Shown: positions 16,456-25,089, counted from the first letter of the stretch. The stretch: 64,000 nt of DNA from Hymenobacter crusticola (GCF_002154225.1 NZ_MTSE01000008.1:1-64000); one strand, 5' to 3'. Notes: generated by a model not told the origin, from the sequence alone. Translations and numbers: made by a program.

Positions 16456-16703
16456 GGGTTTGGGTTTAATCGGTGGGGTTTTATAGTTCAGACGGGTAAT
16501 AGCGCTAGTAAAGCCGCACGCGAAGTCCGGCGGAGCGCGCCGCCGGACCCTAGGCAAGCGCTTCTCTCTGCATAATAAAAGCCACGAAGTAGCCGCACCC
16601 CCAACGGGCGAGGGAAGTATTTTTATGACTGTCGTGCTGAGAGTTACCGCAAGGTGGCTTCCTGCTCAGTCAGTTCTTGACCGCTCCCACTAGCCAGCGC
16701 ACT

Positions 16704-17336
16704 TTATCGTTCGATCACACTTCGCTGTAGGGCCCGTAATAAGTCCCTTGTCGCTATAGCCTGTTGCCGGCCTAGATCTGTTCCCAGGCATGCCTCGAAG
16801 AAATCAGGCGCGTAGAACGACGCCGTTTTGATGGCTTTCCTATCAATAAGGTAGAAAGTGTTTTCATCGCCATCGTCTACCACACACTTGTTGGTAGCTT
16901 GGCCGGAAGCCTGATCATCCTTCAAAGCCCAAAGTTGATGAGGGCGTACTAGTTGCCAGGAGCGCAAGAGCGTAGCAGGTACTATCGCTTTGGGAAGGAA
17001 GTAGCGGTTCGTATCGGGCGTGGTGCTGCGGAAGCGCTGTTCCTGCTTTGAAAAGCTTGTGGTCAGTTTGCCGGGATAATTGACTCCTGCTGTACCTAGG
17101 TAAGGGCTGCGGTACGTGAAGAAGTAAATGCGTTCTTTCTGTTTAGCAATGATTAAGTAATTAGGCGACTCATACCAGGAGGAACTGCTTTGATAAATGA
17201 TCGTGCTGTCGTAGTTGGCCTGAAAGAACAGATGCAAGGGCGTGCTTGCCATGACCTGCTGCGCTTTGAGCGGATCGGGATAGAACAGCCACAAAAGCAT
17301 GACGCTAAAGAAGGCTTTGGAGCGCGAATCGATCAT
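16704..17336 (-). CDS. Hypothetical secreted protein
   Basis: A 210-residue protein with a hydrophobic N-terminus (8-20) and a likely signal cleavage near KAQQ. The mature part has no domain I recognise. It is rich in Tyr, Phe and Ser in its first half (YDSTIIYQSSSSWYESPNYLII) and has a Cys in NKCVVDDGDEN and another in FEACLGTD, which may form a disulfide. It stands alone on the minus strand between the mannanase and the divergent nucleoside phosphorylase. Codon use looks like its neighbours. Function unknown. Confidence 0.65.
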   Translation of the reverse strand: MIDSRSKAFFSVMLLWLFYPDPLKAQQVMASTPLHLFFQANYDSTIIYQSSSSWYESPNYLIIAKQKERIYFFTYRSPYLGTAGVNYPGKLTTSFSKQEQRFRSTTPDTNRYFLPKAIVPATLLRSWQLVRPHQLWALKDDQASGQATNKCVVDDGDENTFYLIDRKAIKTASFYAPDFFEACLGTDLGRQQAIATRDLLRALQRSVIER

Positions 17337-17607
17337 AATAATAGAACGAGGTTTTTAACGCTGCACATCACGAGTCATGCTTATTTGTCGCCAGCGCTGT
17401 GTTAGCCTACGGTGGTGGTAAGTAAGCAAAAATAGAAGCTAGCTTTTGCTCGAGTGGAGACAGCGCTCGGTTTCGCTACTCGCACTGCGCGTTCAACTAC
17501 GTTCCATTAGTTTACCCCTAACTGGTACTTTTACCCGGCGCAAGCAACCTTACAAAACCGTTGCCTAGCTTGCCCGTACGTTGTACCCTCACTAACCCGC
17601 ACTCCCT

Positions 17608-18483
17608 ATGATCGCCATACCCGAATCGGAGCTGATGCTTAACCGCGACGGCAGCATCTACCACCTCAACTTGTTACCTGACCATATTTCCGACACCATC
17701 ATTACCGTGGGCGACCCGGCGCGGGTGGCGCTAGTGAGCCAGCATTTTGACTCCATCGAGACGCAGATTCACAAGCGGGAGTTTGTGACCCATGTCGGCT
17801 ACTACAAAGGCAAACGCCTCACCGTGATTAGCACTGGTATGGGCACCGATAACATTGATATTCTGCTTAATGAGCTGGATGCATTGGTCAATATTGACTT
17901 CGTAACGCGCACGTTGCGGCCACACGAGGAGCGCATTACGTTGCGTATCGTGCGGGTGGGCACCAGCGGGGCGTTGCAGGCAGATATTCCGGTTGGCTCG
18001 CATTTGGTGACGGAACACGCCGTGGGGCTCGATTCGCTCATGCAATTCTATCCATTAGTCGAAACGGGCTTGGAGGTAGAAGTGGGCGCGGGGGTGCAGC
18101 AAGCCTTGGGGCTCGACTACCGGCCGTACTGCGTGCGCGGCTCCGACCTGCTCCGCGAGCAGCTAGGTGCTGGTATGATTCCGGGTAACACACTCACCTG
18201 CCCCGGCTTCTATGGTCCGCAAGGCCGCGTGCTGCGCCTCGACCTGCGCCAGCCCGACCTCATCAGCCGCTTCCAGAACTTCCGCTACAACAGCGCCGAA
18301 GGCGAATTCCGGCTCACCAATTTTGAGATGGAAACGGCTGGCTATTATGCCCTAGGGCGGATGCTAGGCCACGAGGTAACTTCCCTGAATGCCATCGTTG
18401 TGAACCGCGCCACCGGTGAGTTTGCTCCCGATTCGGAGGCGGTTGTCAATGATTTAATCATCAAGACGCTCGATCGGGTGTAA
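17608..18483 (+). CDS. Nucleoside phosphorylase (uridine phosphorylase family)
   Basis: A 291-residue cytoplasmic enzyme of the PNP/UDP phosphorylase family. Seen: ITVGDPARVALVSQHF at 32-47, where the family binds phosphate; VISTGMGTDNIDILLNEL at about 73-90; RVGTSGALQADIPVGSHLV; and a late NFEMETAGYYALGRMLGHE segment whose Glu-Met-Glu binds ribose. The ExE ribose motif and GTSG are diagnostic. It splits a nucleoside with phosphate into base and ribose 1-phosphate for salvage. Uridine is the likeliest substrate but purines cannot be excluded. It is divergent from the hypothetical secreted gene and followed by a hairpin at 18521-18564. Confidence 0.9.
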   Translation: MIAIPESELMLNRDGSIYHLNLLPDHISDTIITVGDPARVALVSQHFDSIETQIHKREFVTHVGYYKGKRLTVISTGMGTDNIDILLNELDALVNIDFVTRTLRPHEERITLRIVRVGTSGALQADIPVGSHLVTEHAVGLDSLMQFYPLVETGLEVEVGAGVQQALGLDYRPYCVRGSDLLREQLGAGMIPGNTLTCPGFYGPQGRVLRLDLRQPDLISRFQNFRYNSAEGEFRLTNFEMETAGYYALGRMLGHEVTSLNAIVVNRATGEFAPDSEAVVNDLIIKTLDRV

Positions 18484-18520
18484 GCTCCTGCTTACGACTG
18501 CATCAGGGCAAACACACAAC

Positions 18521-18564
18521 AATCCCCAGGAAACAAGCTAGCGTAGCTAGATATCCTGGGGATT
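18521..18564 (+). terminator. Terminator of the nucleoside phosphorylase gene
   Basis: AATCCCCAGGA at 18521-18531 pairs perfectly with TCCTGGGGATT at 18554-18564. The loop contains a small AGCTAGC-type inner repeat. It starts 37 bases after the stop, and a T/A-rich tail follows. Confidence 0.7.
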
Positions 18565-18611
18565 ATTGTAATAGTTATATTTTGTCAAACTGTCTGAGTT
18601 CGATACTATAT

Positions 18612-18905
18612 TTAGTAAAAATCAAAGCCTAACACAGCACGTAAGGGCAGCGCCTTTCCTGATTTAAGTGAAATGAATTCTGCATCGCTGGCCCACACCG
18701 TGGTATGAACGCGCTTGGTTGAGCCATCGGACGTTTGGAAGTAAATATTTACTTTGCTCTGATAACCATTGCCTAACACAGCCGCTCTTTCGGCTTGCCA
18801 ACGTCTTTGTTGGCGCTCGACTATGGTTGTCAGGACATCGGAAGTGGGAAAGCGCATGGTAGAAATGGTTTCTCTGCTAACCATTTCGTTAGGTAAGGTA
18901 TACAT
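18612..18905 (-). CDS. Small conserved hypothetical protein, paralogue 1
   Basis: A 97-residue soluble protein. It shares with the next minus-strand gene (19143-19442) an FPTSDVLTTIVERQQRRW-type helix (about 18-37), an ERAAVLGN motif, the beta segment KVNIYFQTSDGSTKRVHTTV, and the ending LPLRAVLGF. Helix plus small beta domain, no signal peptide. Similar short proteins with an IVLK.G..IP-like end are widespread in Cytophagales, always without known function. The duplicated copy lies about 240 bp away, in the same orientation, so the pair arose by tandem duplication. AT-rich flanks suggest separate promoters. Confidence 0.72.
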   Translation of the reverse strand: MYTLPNEMVSRETISTMRFPTSDVLTTIVERQQRRWQAERAAVLGNGYQSKVNIYFQTSDGSTKRVHTTVWASDAEFISLKSGKALPLRAVLGFDFY

Positions 18906-19142
18906 ACGTGGGTAGGAATGATAGATGGATTATTTCCTGCTAATGTGCAGTTAATATATATTATATACAATGCTTGAAAATGAGAAAAGTTAAAAATGTG
19001 TGATTAGTTATCGGCAATCTTTGTTATGTACTTTATATCCAAAAAAAAGCTGTTGCCGCAGTGTATGTTCTGCTGCAACAGCCTCTCTGTTACTAGTTAA
19101 ATCAGCTTTTTTGTCGAAGTAAGGTAGCTAGCGAAAAAGTCG

Positions 19143-19442
19143 TTAGAATGTGAACCCTAGCACCGCCCGCAACGGGATAGTGATACCCGCCTTGAGAGTG
19201 ATATACTGCTCGTGCGTGGCCCACACCGATGTGCTTACGCATTTGGTGGCGCCATCATCTGTTTGGAAATAGATGTTCACTTTGTTGTGATACGCGTTGC
19301 CCAGTGCCGTGGCACGTTCCGCATCATGGCGTCGCTGTTGCTGCTCGGCAAGGTCAGACAGCACGTCGTCGGGTGGGAAATGCAGGGTCGGGATGCTTTC
19401 TTTCTCGATAATCTCTACATCTTGTTGCTCAAGAGGTTGCAT
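19143..19442 (-). CDS. Small conserved hypothetical protein, paralogue 2
   Basis: A 99-residue paralogue of the protein at 18612-18905: FPPDDVLSDLAEQQQRRHDAE, ATALGNAYHNKVNIYFQTDD, TSVWATHEQYITLKAG and IPLRAVLGFTF line up without gaps over most of the length. The first 20 residues differ and are more acidic. No signal peptide, cytoplasmic. It is upstream of its paralogue on the same strand with about 240 bp of AT-rich DNA between them. Function unknown. Confidence 0.75.
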   Translation of the reverse strand: MQPLEQQDVEIIEKESIPTLHFPPDDVLSDLAEQQQRRHDAERATALGNAYHNKVNIYFQTDDGATKCVSTSVWATHEQYITLKAGITIPLRAVLGFTF

Positions 19443-19568
19443 AGGCAGCTAGGATACAGGTGAGGGTAACAGAAAACGACAGGCAGTGGAATGGAAGCCC
19501 AAAACAAGCCGCTAAACCCAAACGCGTGGTTGGCGCAGCAATGGGCTTAGGGCTATGTTACGATGGTA

Positions 19569-20582
19569 TTACGCTATTCCGGCCAAAAAGGCCATTGTAT
19601 CTACCCCATCCGCATAGTCGCCGACGGTGGGTAACTGTGCTTGCCCGAAATCGAGGCTGCCCGTATACCAGCCGTTATCCGAAACGACACACTGAGTTTG
19701 GGGGGCGACGCTAGCTAGCTGTGTTGTTAGGTCGGCTTCGTTGGCGTACGTACCATAGTGAACTACCGAAATTGGCGATACCAGCGGCGCATGTTCCGTG
19801 AGCAGCAGAAAGCCCGTGTCGAAGTGCGGCACGCGGTTTACCAACAGAATGCTCTTATTGTAATCGTAGTTGTTCTGGTACTTATGATGATTCAGTACCG
19901 TTTCCCAAGGCTGTAAAGCATCGAGCAAGGGACTAAAAGAGTAGTCTGCCGGCACAAAAAGCTTCGATACGTTGCGGCAGCCTAGGCCGTAGTATTGGAA
20001 GATATCAGGACCTAGCTTTGCTAACTCGGCTGCCGTTTCTTGCCCCGTGAGCACCGCTAAGCTGGTGCGATTGCGCCGAATGAGGTGGGGCTTCTTGCTG
20101 AAATAATACTCGAAGTACCGGGCCGTGTTGTCGGAGCCGGTAGCAATGAATGCATCGGCCGCATTAAGGCGGGGTACAAACGCAAAGCGTTCAGCGAAGC
20201 GGGGCTCGATACGAACCAACTCCTCCACTACCCAATTCATCAGTACGGTGTCGTCGGCGCTGGGCTTTGCCAGCAGCTGATGGCCGCTGACCAGCACGCA
20301 GAGCAGGTCGTGGAAACCGACGAGTGGAATATTGCCGGCCATTACCACGCCCACGCGGCGCGACGCAGCCGGCTCGGCGGGGTAACGGGCCGCCCAGGTG
20401 CGTAAGGGCTCTTCGGCCAGTAGGTACGCGATACCGCGCAGGGCAGTCGTTACATTGGGCGCATCAAACCACGCGTTGGTGTTGCGGGCCCTTGCGGCAA
20501 GCGTCGTTATCTCGTCGGCGGTAAGCTGTTCTAGACGGCGCCCCAAGGCCACAAAAGCAGCGAGGCGTTCGGAATGGGTCAT
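19569..20582 (-). CDS. Acyl-CoA reductase, LuxC family
   Basis: A 337-residue protein of the LuxC-type acyl-CoA reductases (PF05893), which belong to the aldehyde dehydrogenase superfamily. Seen: VGVVMAGNIPLVGFHDLL at about 77-94, FIATGSDNTARYFEYYF, and YYGLGCRNVSKLFVP at 198-211, where Cys202 is the likely acyl-thioester nucleophile. The enzyme reduces a fatty acyl-CoA with NADPH. The protein is shorter than LuxC (about 480) but has the normal length of the Bacteroidota branch. There are no luxDABE genes nearby, so bioluminescence is not implied. It is divergent from a ferredoxin gene with about 260 bp between them, a pairing common in this phylum. Confidence 0.85.
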   Translation of the reverse strand: MTHSERLAAFVALGRRLEQLTADEITTLAARARNTNAWFDAPNVTTALRGIAYLLAEEPLRTWAARYPAEPAASRRVGVVMAGNIPLVGFHDLLCVLVSGHQLLAKPSADDTVLMNWVVEELVRIEPRFAERFAFVPRLNAADAFIATGSDNTARYFEYYFSKKPHLIRRNRTSLAVLTGQETAAELAKLGPDIFQYYGLGCRNVSKLFVPADYSFSPLLDALQPWETVLNHHKYQNNYDYNKSILLVNRVPHFDTGFLLLTEHAPLVSPISVVHYGTYANEADLTTQLASVAPQTQCVVSDNGWYTGSLDFGQAQLPTVGDYADGVDTMAFLAGIA

Positions 20583-20757
20583 CGGAGAAATATTGAGTAC
20601 TAACTAGTAGGTGGTGAGGTGCCGTACCGTGAGTAGCCCTAAGGGGATACGGTATTGACACTTTATCTTTGTGAATTTATAACAGCAGTTTGGGGCACAA
20701 TGTCCTTCTGCGGCCGTTAAAATTGGCAAATAGCTCGCAAGGCTACGGGTTAGTTTC

Positions 20758-20765
20758 TACTTTTG
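20758..20765 (+). promoter_or_regulatory. Candidate -7 box before the ferredoxin gene
   Basis: TACTTTTG fits the Bacteroidota -7 consensus TAnnTTTG, 78 bases before the ferredoxin ATG. A second match, TATCTTTG, lies at 20664-20671. No convincing -33 TTTG is seen at the usual distance from either. Confidence 0.35.
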
Positions 20766-20843
20766 CTTAGTTAAGCCGGGCCATGCCCGCCTTTTTTGCG
20801 TATTTATCGTCATTCACCGAAATAAACCCAGAGGAAAACGGCT

Positions 20844-21191
20844 ATGGCCATCATGATAACGGACGAGTGCATCAACTGCGGTGCCTGCGAACCAGAATGC
20901 CCTAATACCGCTATTTACGAAGGCGGCGCCCAATGGCGCTGGGCCGATGGCACCACCTTGAAAGAAGTAGCCGTAGACGGCGGACAAGTGGTATCCGGCA
21001 CTGCTCCCCAAACGCCGGTTTCTGACGAGTACTACTACATCGTTTCGGACAAGTGCACCGAATGCATGGGCTTCCATGAGGAACCCCAGTGCGCTGCCGT
21101 GTGCCCCGTCGACTGCTGCGTAGACGACCCCGACTACCGCGAATCGGAAGAAAAGCTGCTGGCCAAGAAAGACTGGCTCCACGCAAGCTAA
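20844..21191 (+). CDS. 2[4Fe-4S] ferredoxin
   Basis: A 115-residue electron carrier of the YfhL/Alvin-type. The first cluster motif is CINCGACEPECP with Cys9, 12, 15 and 19. The second is CTECMGFHEEPQCAAVCP with Cys71, 74, 83 and 87; the eight-residue insertion between its second and third Cys is typical of the Alvin-type group. An extra CC (91-92) follows. The internal insert (about 25-65) is longer than in clostridial ferredoxins. Cytoplasmic; the redox partner is unknown. It is divergent from the acyl-CoA reductase gene and convergent with the sugar amidotransferase, from which an elaborate inverted repeat separates it. Confidence 0.93.
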   Translation: MAIMITDECINCGACEPECPNTAIYEGGAQWRWADGTTLKEVAVDGGQVVSGTAPQTPVSDEYYYIVSDKCTECMGFHEEPQCAAVCPVDCCVDDPDYRESEEKLLAKKDWLHAS

Positions 21192-21387
21192 TCTAGACCA
21201 CGGATTCGACGGATTCTTCGGATGCCACGGATTTCGTGGACGCATTTTTTGTAAGTGTATTCTACACTCTTTTAGAATGTAAATAAAGCTCAAAGAGGCA
21301 CCCTACCCTAGGGTGCCTCTTTGCGTTGGTGCCGGCTACAAAATCCGTGACATCCGAAAAATCCGTCAAATCCGTGGTCTAGATTAG
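21188..21387. repeat. Nested inverted repeat between convergent genes
   Basis: The segments 21188-21236 and 21340-21387 are imperfect inverted copies of each other (only a few mismatches over about 48 bases). Each begins exactly at the stop codon of its gene with CTAATCTAGACCACGGATT. Inside the arms ACGGATT recurs three times. The terminator at 21291-21323 lies between them. A degenerate further copy of the ACCACGGATT unit lies at 50973-51016. Confidence 0.8.
21291..21323. terminator. Bidirectional terminator, ferredoxin / sugar amidotransferase
   Basis: CAAAGAGGCACCCTA at 21291-21305 and TAGGGTGCCTCTTTG at 21309-21323 form a perfect 15-bp stem with a 3-base loop, placed between two convergent genes. 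Confidence 0.85.
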
Positions 21388-22607
21388 GTGCCGCAGTTGA
21401 AATACTTGTCGTAGGCCGATTCGGGCAGTAAGCTGAACTGGCTTAGTATTTTGATCGGCCAGCGCAGCAAGCGAATAAGTCCGTAATTGTTGGGGTAGTC
21501 GCGGAAGGTTTTGGGTGGCGCGGCCACGATCTGGTCGAACTCGGCGCGGGTCAGTCCCAGGCGTTTGATGCAAAGATCAATGACGCGTTCATCCTCAATG
21601 GAGTTGATCTGGCTGGTGCGCTCCAAGGCTGCTTCGCGCGACATCTGCCCCGAACGCACCAAGGCCGAGTAGTTGAATAAGCGCCGATCAATATTGAACT
21701 TGGTGCGGTTCAAGTAGTAGATCACACTTTGGTAGAGGTCATCGAAGTAGTGAGCCCCCGGATTCTTCCACTCTAGCTCCCGCTCTAGCAGCTCATTCAC
21801 CTCGGTGCGCACGTAGTCGACGTGGTAAAGCAGCGTGACAGTCTTGATGCGGCGCAGGAACGTGTAGTAGAACATCTCCTTCAGATCCAGATTGAAGCCA
21901 GGGTCGTTGGGCGACCAGGGCCGCAGCGGTACCGTGCCGAACTGCTTATGCACAGCTTTCAAGTACTTGCCATCCAAGTAATTCCAGGAAAGCGGCGCGA
22001 TGCCCTCCGTGCGAAACGACTGCCCGATGACGATGCGTTGAATGCCTTCTTTGGCTGCCACGCCGTAGAGCGCCGTGGCAATACCTAGGTCGGTGCCCTC
22101 CTCCATATCCGGGGTGGAAGCTTTCAGGAACACAATCTTGAGGTCTTTCGACTCGCGCCAATCGGAGGTGATAGTGCGCATTTCGACCCCTAGCTTGCGG
22201 CAGGCTTTTACCATGTTTTCGCCCGCCACGGGGTTGCCGAAGCCATCGTTGAAGTGCACGGCCAAGGGGCGTAGCTTGAGCTGCGTTACGCAGTACCACA
22301 AGGTAAACGAACTATCGCGCCCCCCGCTGACACCTAGCACGCAATCGTACTTTTTGCCTTTGCCTACCTGTTTGATGTCGGCTGCTAGTTCCTGCACCTT
22401 TTGCCGCCCAGCTTCTCCTAGTGGAAAGGCGCGGTCCAGCTTATCGTGTAGCACGCAGAAGTTGCACTCCCCCTTGCTGTCGAAATGAATGCCAGGCACG
22501 GTGGTATCCATGATGCACCGCACGCAGCGCTGGTACTCTTTGGTGTGGGAAAAGTGGCGGGGTGAAGTGCTGGCCAGGGTAGATTCCTCGGATGTAAGGT
22601 GCGGCAT
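21384..22607 (-). CDS. N-acetyl sugar amidotransferase (WbpG/PP-loop family)
   Basis: A 407-residue enzyme. A zinc-ribbon-like start has Cys28, Cys31, Cys48 and Cys51 (RCVRCIMD, GECNFC). An ATP-pyrophosphatase domain follows with the PP-loop LGVSGGRDSS at 91-100 and DSSFTLWYCVTQLKLRP. This is the WbpG/PseA-like family, which activates a sugar carbonyl or carboxamide group with ATP and replaces oxygen with ammonia in surface polysaccharide synthesis. WbpG needs an ammonia source, usually HisH- and HisF-like partners; none is here, but a nitrilase-family gene lies 63 bp upstream on the same strand. No other LPS sugar genes adjoin. Cytoplasmic. Confidence 0.87.
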   Translation of the reverse strand: MPHLTSEESTLASTSPRHFSHTKEYQRCVRCIMDTTVPGIHFDSKGECNFCVLHDKLDRAFPLGEAGRQKVQELAADIKQVGKGKKYDCVLGVSGGRDSSFTLWYCVTQLKLRPLAVHFNDGFGNPVAGENMVKACRKLGVEMRTITSDWRESKDLKIVFLKASTPDMEEGTDLGIATALYGVAAKEGIQRIVIGQSFRTEGIAPLSWNYLDGKYLKAVHKQFGTVPLRPWSPNDPGFNLDLKEMFYYTFLRRIKTVTLLYHVDYVRTEVNELLERELEWKNPGAHYFDDLYQSVIYYLNRTKFNIDRRLFNYSALVRSGQMSREAALERTSQINSIEDERVIDLCIKRLGLTRAEFDQIVAAPPKTFRDYPNNYGLIRLLRWPIKILSQFSLLPESAYDKYFNCGT

Positions 22608-22670
22608 AGGGAGTAGGGGAGGGCAGAAAAGCGAGTAAAAATAGAAGGAAGCAGCCGGCTTGCGTTACGG

Positions 22671-23621
22671 CTAGGACCTAGGTAGGTGGTCGAATTGGTA
22701 GCCTTTGCGGAGCAGCATGTCGCCGATGGCAGTGCCTTTTTCCGCACGGATAGGGCGGGGCACTTCCGCCATAATCAGTTCGCCGGCAAATTCATTGAAC
22801 GTGCCCTGAGCCCGAATGCCACTTGCATCAACAGCCAGCGAGCAACCGATGCTTTTCTTGCCTTCGTACGGTCCGCCCACGATATAGCCCACGGAGGTAG
22901 TACTAACGACGGCTACGTTGTAGAGTTGGGCCAAGATGCTGAACGGTTTTACCCACTTTTCCTGGTAGGGGTCGTGCTCCTCGGTGATGGAATAATCGAC
23001 CGTCCAGGAGGCAGGCGCCAGGATAAACTCAGCGCCCATGCGTGCTAGGGTGTGCCCAATGGCCAACCCGTCGATGTAATTGTCGGCGCAAACATTCACC
23101 CCGATTTTGCCCAGCGGCGTATCCACGACGTTCAAGGTTTGCCCGACGTTGTAGAAAGGTTGCTCAACAGTTAACAAGTTGATTTTGTGGTATTTGACAA
23201 TTATTTCGCCCGCCGGATTGATAAGAAGGGCCGTGTTGTAGTTCCGGCCGTTTAGCTTTTCGGTGAGGCCCGCACAAACGTAGATGTTGTGCCTGCTAGC
23301 TTCCGCGCACAGCCGGTCGCTGAAGGCACCTGGAATCGGCTGCGCTTCGGTCAGGGCGCTGGGGTGGGTCCAGGCAAAGTCGAGCGTTTCGGGGAGCAAC
23401 ACTAGGTCGCAGCCCCGTTCGGCGGCCTCGGCAATCATACGGGCAGCGCGGTCGAGGTTGCGCTGAGGCTCGCCACCTTCTACCAGCAACTGGCCCATGC
23501 CAATACGGACGACTTCGGTAGCAATAGGAGCCGGCGTGTCGGCACTCGGCGCGGGCGGAGCTACCGGGTCAGGTACCAAATTGGGTGTCTTTTTCCGAAG
23601 AAGCGAGAACAGCGGAGCCAT
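22671..23621 (-). CDS. Carbon-nitrogen hydrolase (nitrilase superfamily)
   Basis: ATG at 23621 gives 316 residues; a TTG two codons earlier is less likely. The nitrilase Glu-Lys-Cys triad is visible: Glu78 in LVLLPETLDF, Lys146 in VKYHKINLL, and Cys178 in GVNVCADNY. The N-terminal 35 residues are a Pro-rich linker without a clear signal peptide. Members hydrolyse amides or nitriles, or act as glutaminase domains of NAD synthetase. The downstream PP-loop sugar amidotransferase needs ammonia, so this protein may be its glutaminase-like partner; this is inference. Expected to be cytoplasmic. Confidence 0.88.
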   Translation of the reverse strand: MAPLFSLLRKKTPNLVPDPVAPPAPSADTPAPIATEVVRIGMGQLLVEGGEPQRNLDRAARMIAEAAERGCDLVLLPETLDFAWTHPSALTEAQPIPGAFSDRLCAEASRHNIYVCAGLTEKLNGRNYNTALLINPAGEIIVKYHKINLLTVEQPFYNVGQTLNVVDTPLGKIGVNVCADNYIDGLAIGHTLARMGAEFILAPASWTVDYSITEEHDPYQEKWVKPFSILAQLYNVAVVSTTSVGYIVGGPYEGKKSIGCSLAVDASGIRAQGTFNEFAGELIMAEVPRPIRAEKGTAIGDMLLRKGYQFDHLPRS

Positions 23622-23940
23622 AAGCAAGGCGAAGGGAGAGCAAAAGCGAGGACTTCAAAAATACCAGCGGAATTTATAAAAGAAGCTGGCCTTTCGCTAA
23701 AAAGCTAAGTTGCTTCTGCTCGCATACCACAAACATATTGCGCAATTACCGCAAATGGCGAATAACAACAGGAGAATGCGCTGCTAGCTAGGCGCCACGC
23801 CCGTCTGTTCAGGTTGCTCACCGACCCCTGTTATGCTAGCCCGTTCCTTATTTTATTTAAAAGCTACCCCAGGCCTAGCAGTGCATCGAAGGGCGTATGG
23901 CAATGAATACCTTATATTTGATTCTTACAGCAAGAGAAAC
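23622..23940. other. Intergenic region with a -7 box
   Basis: The gap between the nitrilase gene and the AraC gene is 319 bases. It holds a TAnnTTTG match at 23913-23920 and a small palindrome ATTGCGCAAT. The open frame of the AraC gene extends back to an ATG at 23833, but those 36 residues are not typical of the family. I see no further gene. Confidence 0.5.
23913..23920 (+). promoter_or_regulatory. Candidate -7 box of the AraC gene
   Basis: TATATTTG matches TAnnTTTG and lies 20 bases before the ATG at 23941. It would place the transcript start inside the longer frame, which supports the later start codon. Confidence 0.45.
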
Positions 23941-24867
23941 ATGAAAGCTAACCCGCTTGAAGCGTTCTATACCAAGTTTGCAGCTATAAGTCGGGTGGGA
24001 GGAGAAGGTCTGCCGCCGAACATGCAGCAGGAAGTCGGGCATTTTAACGTCTTCAACGTGACGGATCTGATGCTCACCTACCCTAACCGGCCGCCCATGA
24101 CGTTTGACCGGCAGCCATTTTACAAAATCAGTTTAATTCGCGGAAAAAGTCGGGTCGAAATTGCTGACCGCGCGATAGAGGTCGAAGGCAAAGCCCTATG
24201 GTTTGCTACGTCCAAAGTGCCCTACCGCTGGCAGCCCCACGACGCAAACCAAACCGGCTATTTCTGCATTTTTACCGACGAGTTTCTGCTGCCAATTAGG
24301 GACGGGGCTGGGCTGGAAGAATTGCCGGTTTTTCAGTTGGGCGCTTGCCCAGTATGGGAGCTAACGGACGCAGAATATCAGCTGTTAGAAGGCGTTTTTG
24401 AGAAGATGGCGCGAGAAATGACCTCTGGCTATGCGTACAAGTACGCCCTGTTACGCGCCTACTTGTTGGAACTCATTCACCTAGGTCAGAAGTTGCAGCC
24501 TACCCCGCTTGTGGCGCCCGCACACAATGCGTCGGCTCGGCTAACAGCATTGTTTGCCGAGTTGCTGGAACGGCAGTTTCCACTGGCTATTCCCAGGCAG
24601 CAATTGCACCTGCGCTCGGCCAAAGATTACGCCGACCACCTAGCCGTACATGTGAATCATTTGAACCGGATTCTGAAGGAAACCACCGGGCAGACGACCA
24701 CGGCGCTGATCGGAAACCGGGTGGTGCAGGAGGCGAAAATTCTGCTGAAGCAAACCAACTGGACCGTTTCTGAAATTGCCGATAGTCTAGGTTTTGCGGA
24801 CGTGGCGCATTTCTGCACCTTTTTCAAGCGGCAAACGGGCCTAGTGCCCAGCGCTTTTCGAGACTAG
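23941..24867 (+). CDS. AraC-family transcriptional regulator
   Basis: I choose ATG at 23941 (308 residues, starting MKANPLEAFY) because that is how Bacteroidota homologues begin; an in-frame ATG at 23833 would add 36 unusual residues. The N-terminal part has a cupin-like sensing segment (VGHFNVFNV-like start, YRWQPHDANQTGYFCIFTDEF). The C-terminal AraC domain has RSAKDYADHLAVHVNHLNRIL and WTVSEIADSLGFADVAHFCTF with ending RQTGLVPSAF. Cytoplasmic DNA-binding protein; the effector is unknown. It stands alone between the nitrilase and valS, so the target gene is probably elsewhere. Confidence 0.9.
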   Translation: MKANPLEAFYTKFAAISRVGGEGLPPNMQQEVGHFNVFNVTDLMLTYPNRPPMTFDRQPFYKISLIRGKSRVEIADRAIEVEGKALWFATSKVPYRWQPHDANQTGYFCIFTDEFLLPIRDGAGLEELPVFQLGACPVWELTDAEYQLLEGVFEKMAREMTSGYAYKYALLRAYLLELIHLGQKLQPTPLVAPAHNASARLTALFAELLERQFPLAIPRQQLHLRSAKDYADHLAVHVNHLNRILKETTGQTTTALIGNRVVQEAKILLKQTNWTVSEIADSLGFADVAHFCTFFKRQTGLVPSAFRD

Positions 24868-25052
24868 TGCAATTGTTTGAATTATTAAGTGGAGGGAGCT
24901 TAGTCCTGCTAGGCTTGTTTTGCCTCCCTAGCTTTCTGTTGGGAATCCTTGCCCACGGATCTGAACTCATTGTGCAATAGAACCTCTGCTATGTTCCCTG
25001 GGCATCAGCTAGGCCTTTGTGGCTAGCGTTTCCCGCCCCGCCGCGAATTGCC

Positions 25053-25060
25053 TACTTTTG
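25053..25060 (+). promoter_or_regulatory. Candidate -7 box of valS
   Basis: TACTTTTG fits TAnnTTTG and lies 29 bases before the valS ATG. A weak TTTC occurs at the expected -33 distance. No T-box or other leader structure is seen. Confidence 0.45.
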
Positions 25061-25089
25061 TAGGGATTCTGAACTGATTTTAACCGCCG

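Noticed and set aside
19569..20582. Bioluminescence genes, suggested by the LuxC-type reductase
   Set aside because: No luxD, luxA, luxB or luxE genes are near, and LuxC-type reductases without them are usual in Bacteroidota.
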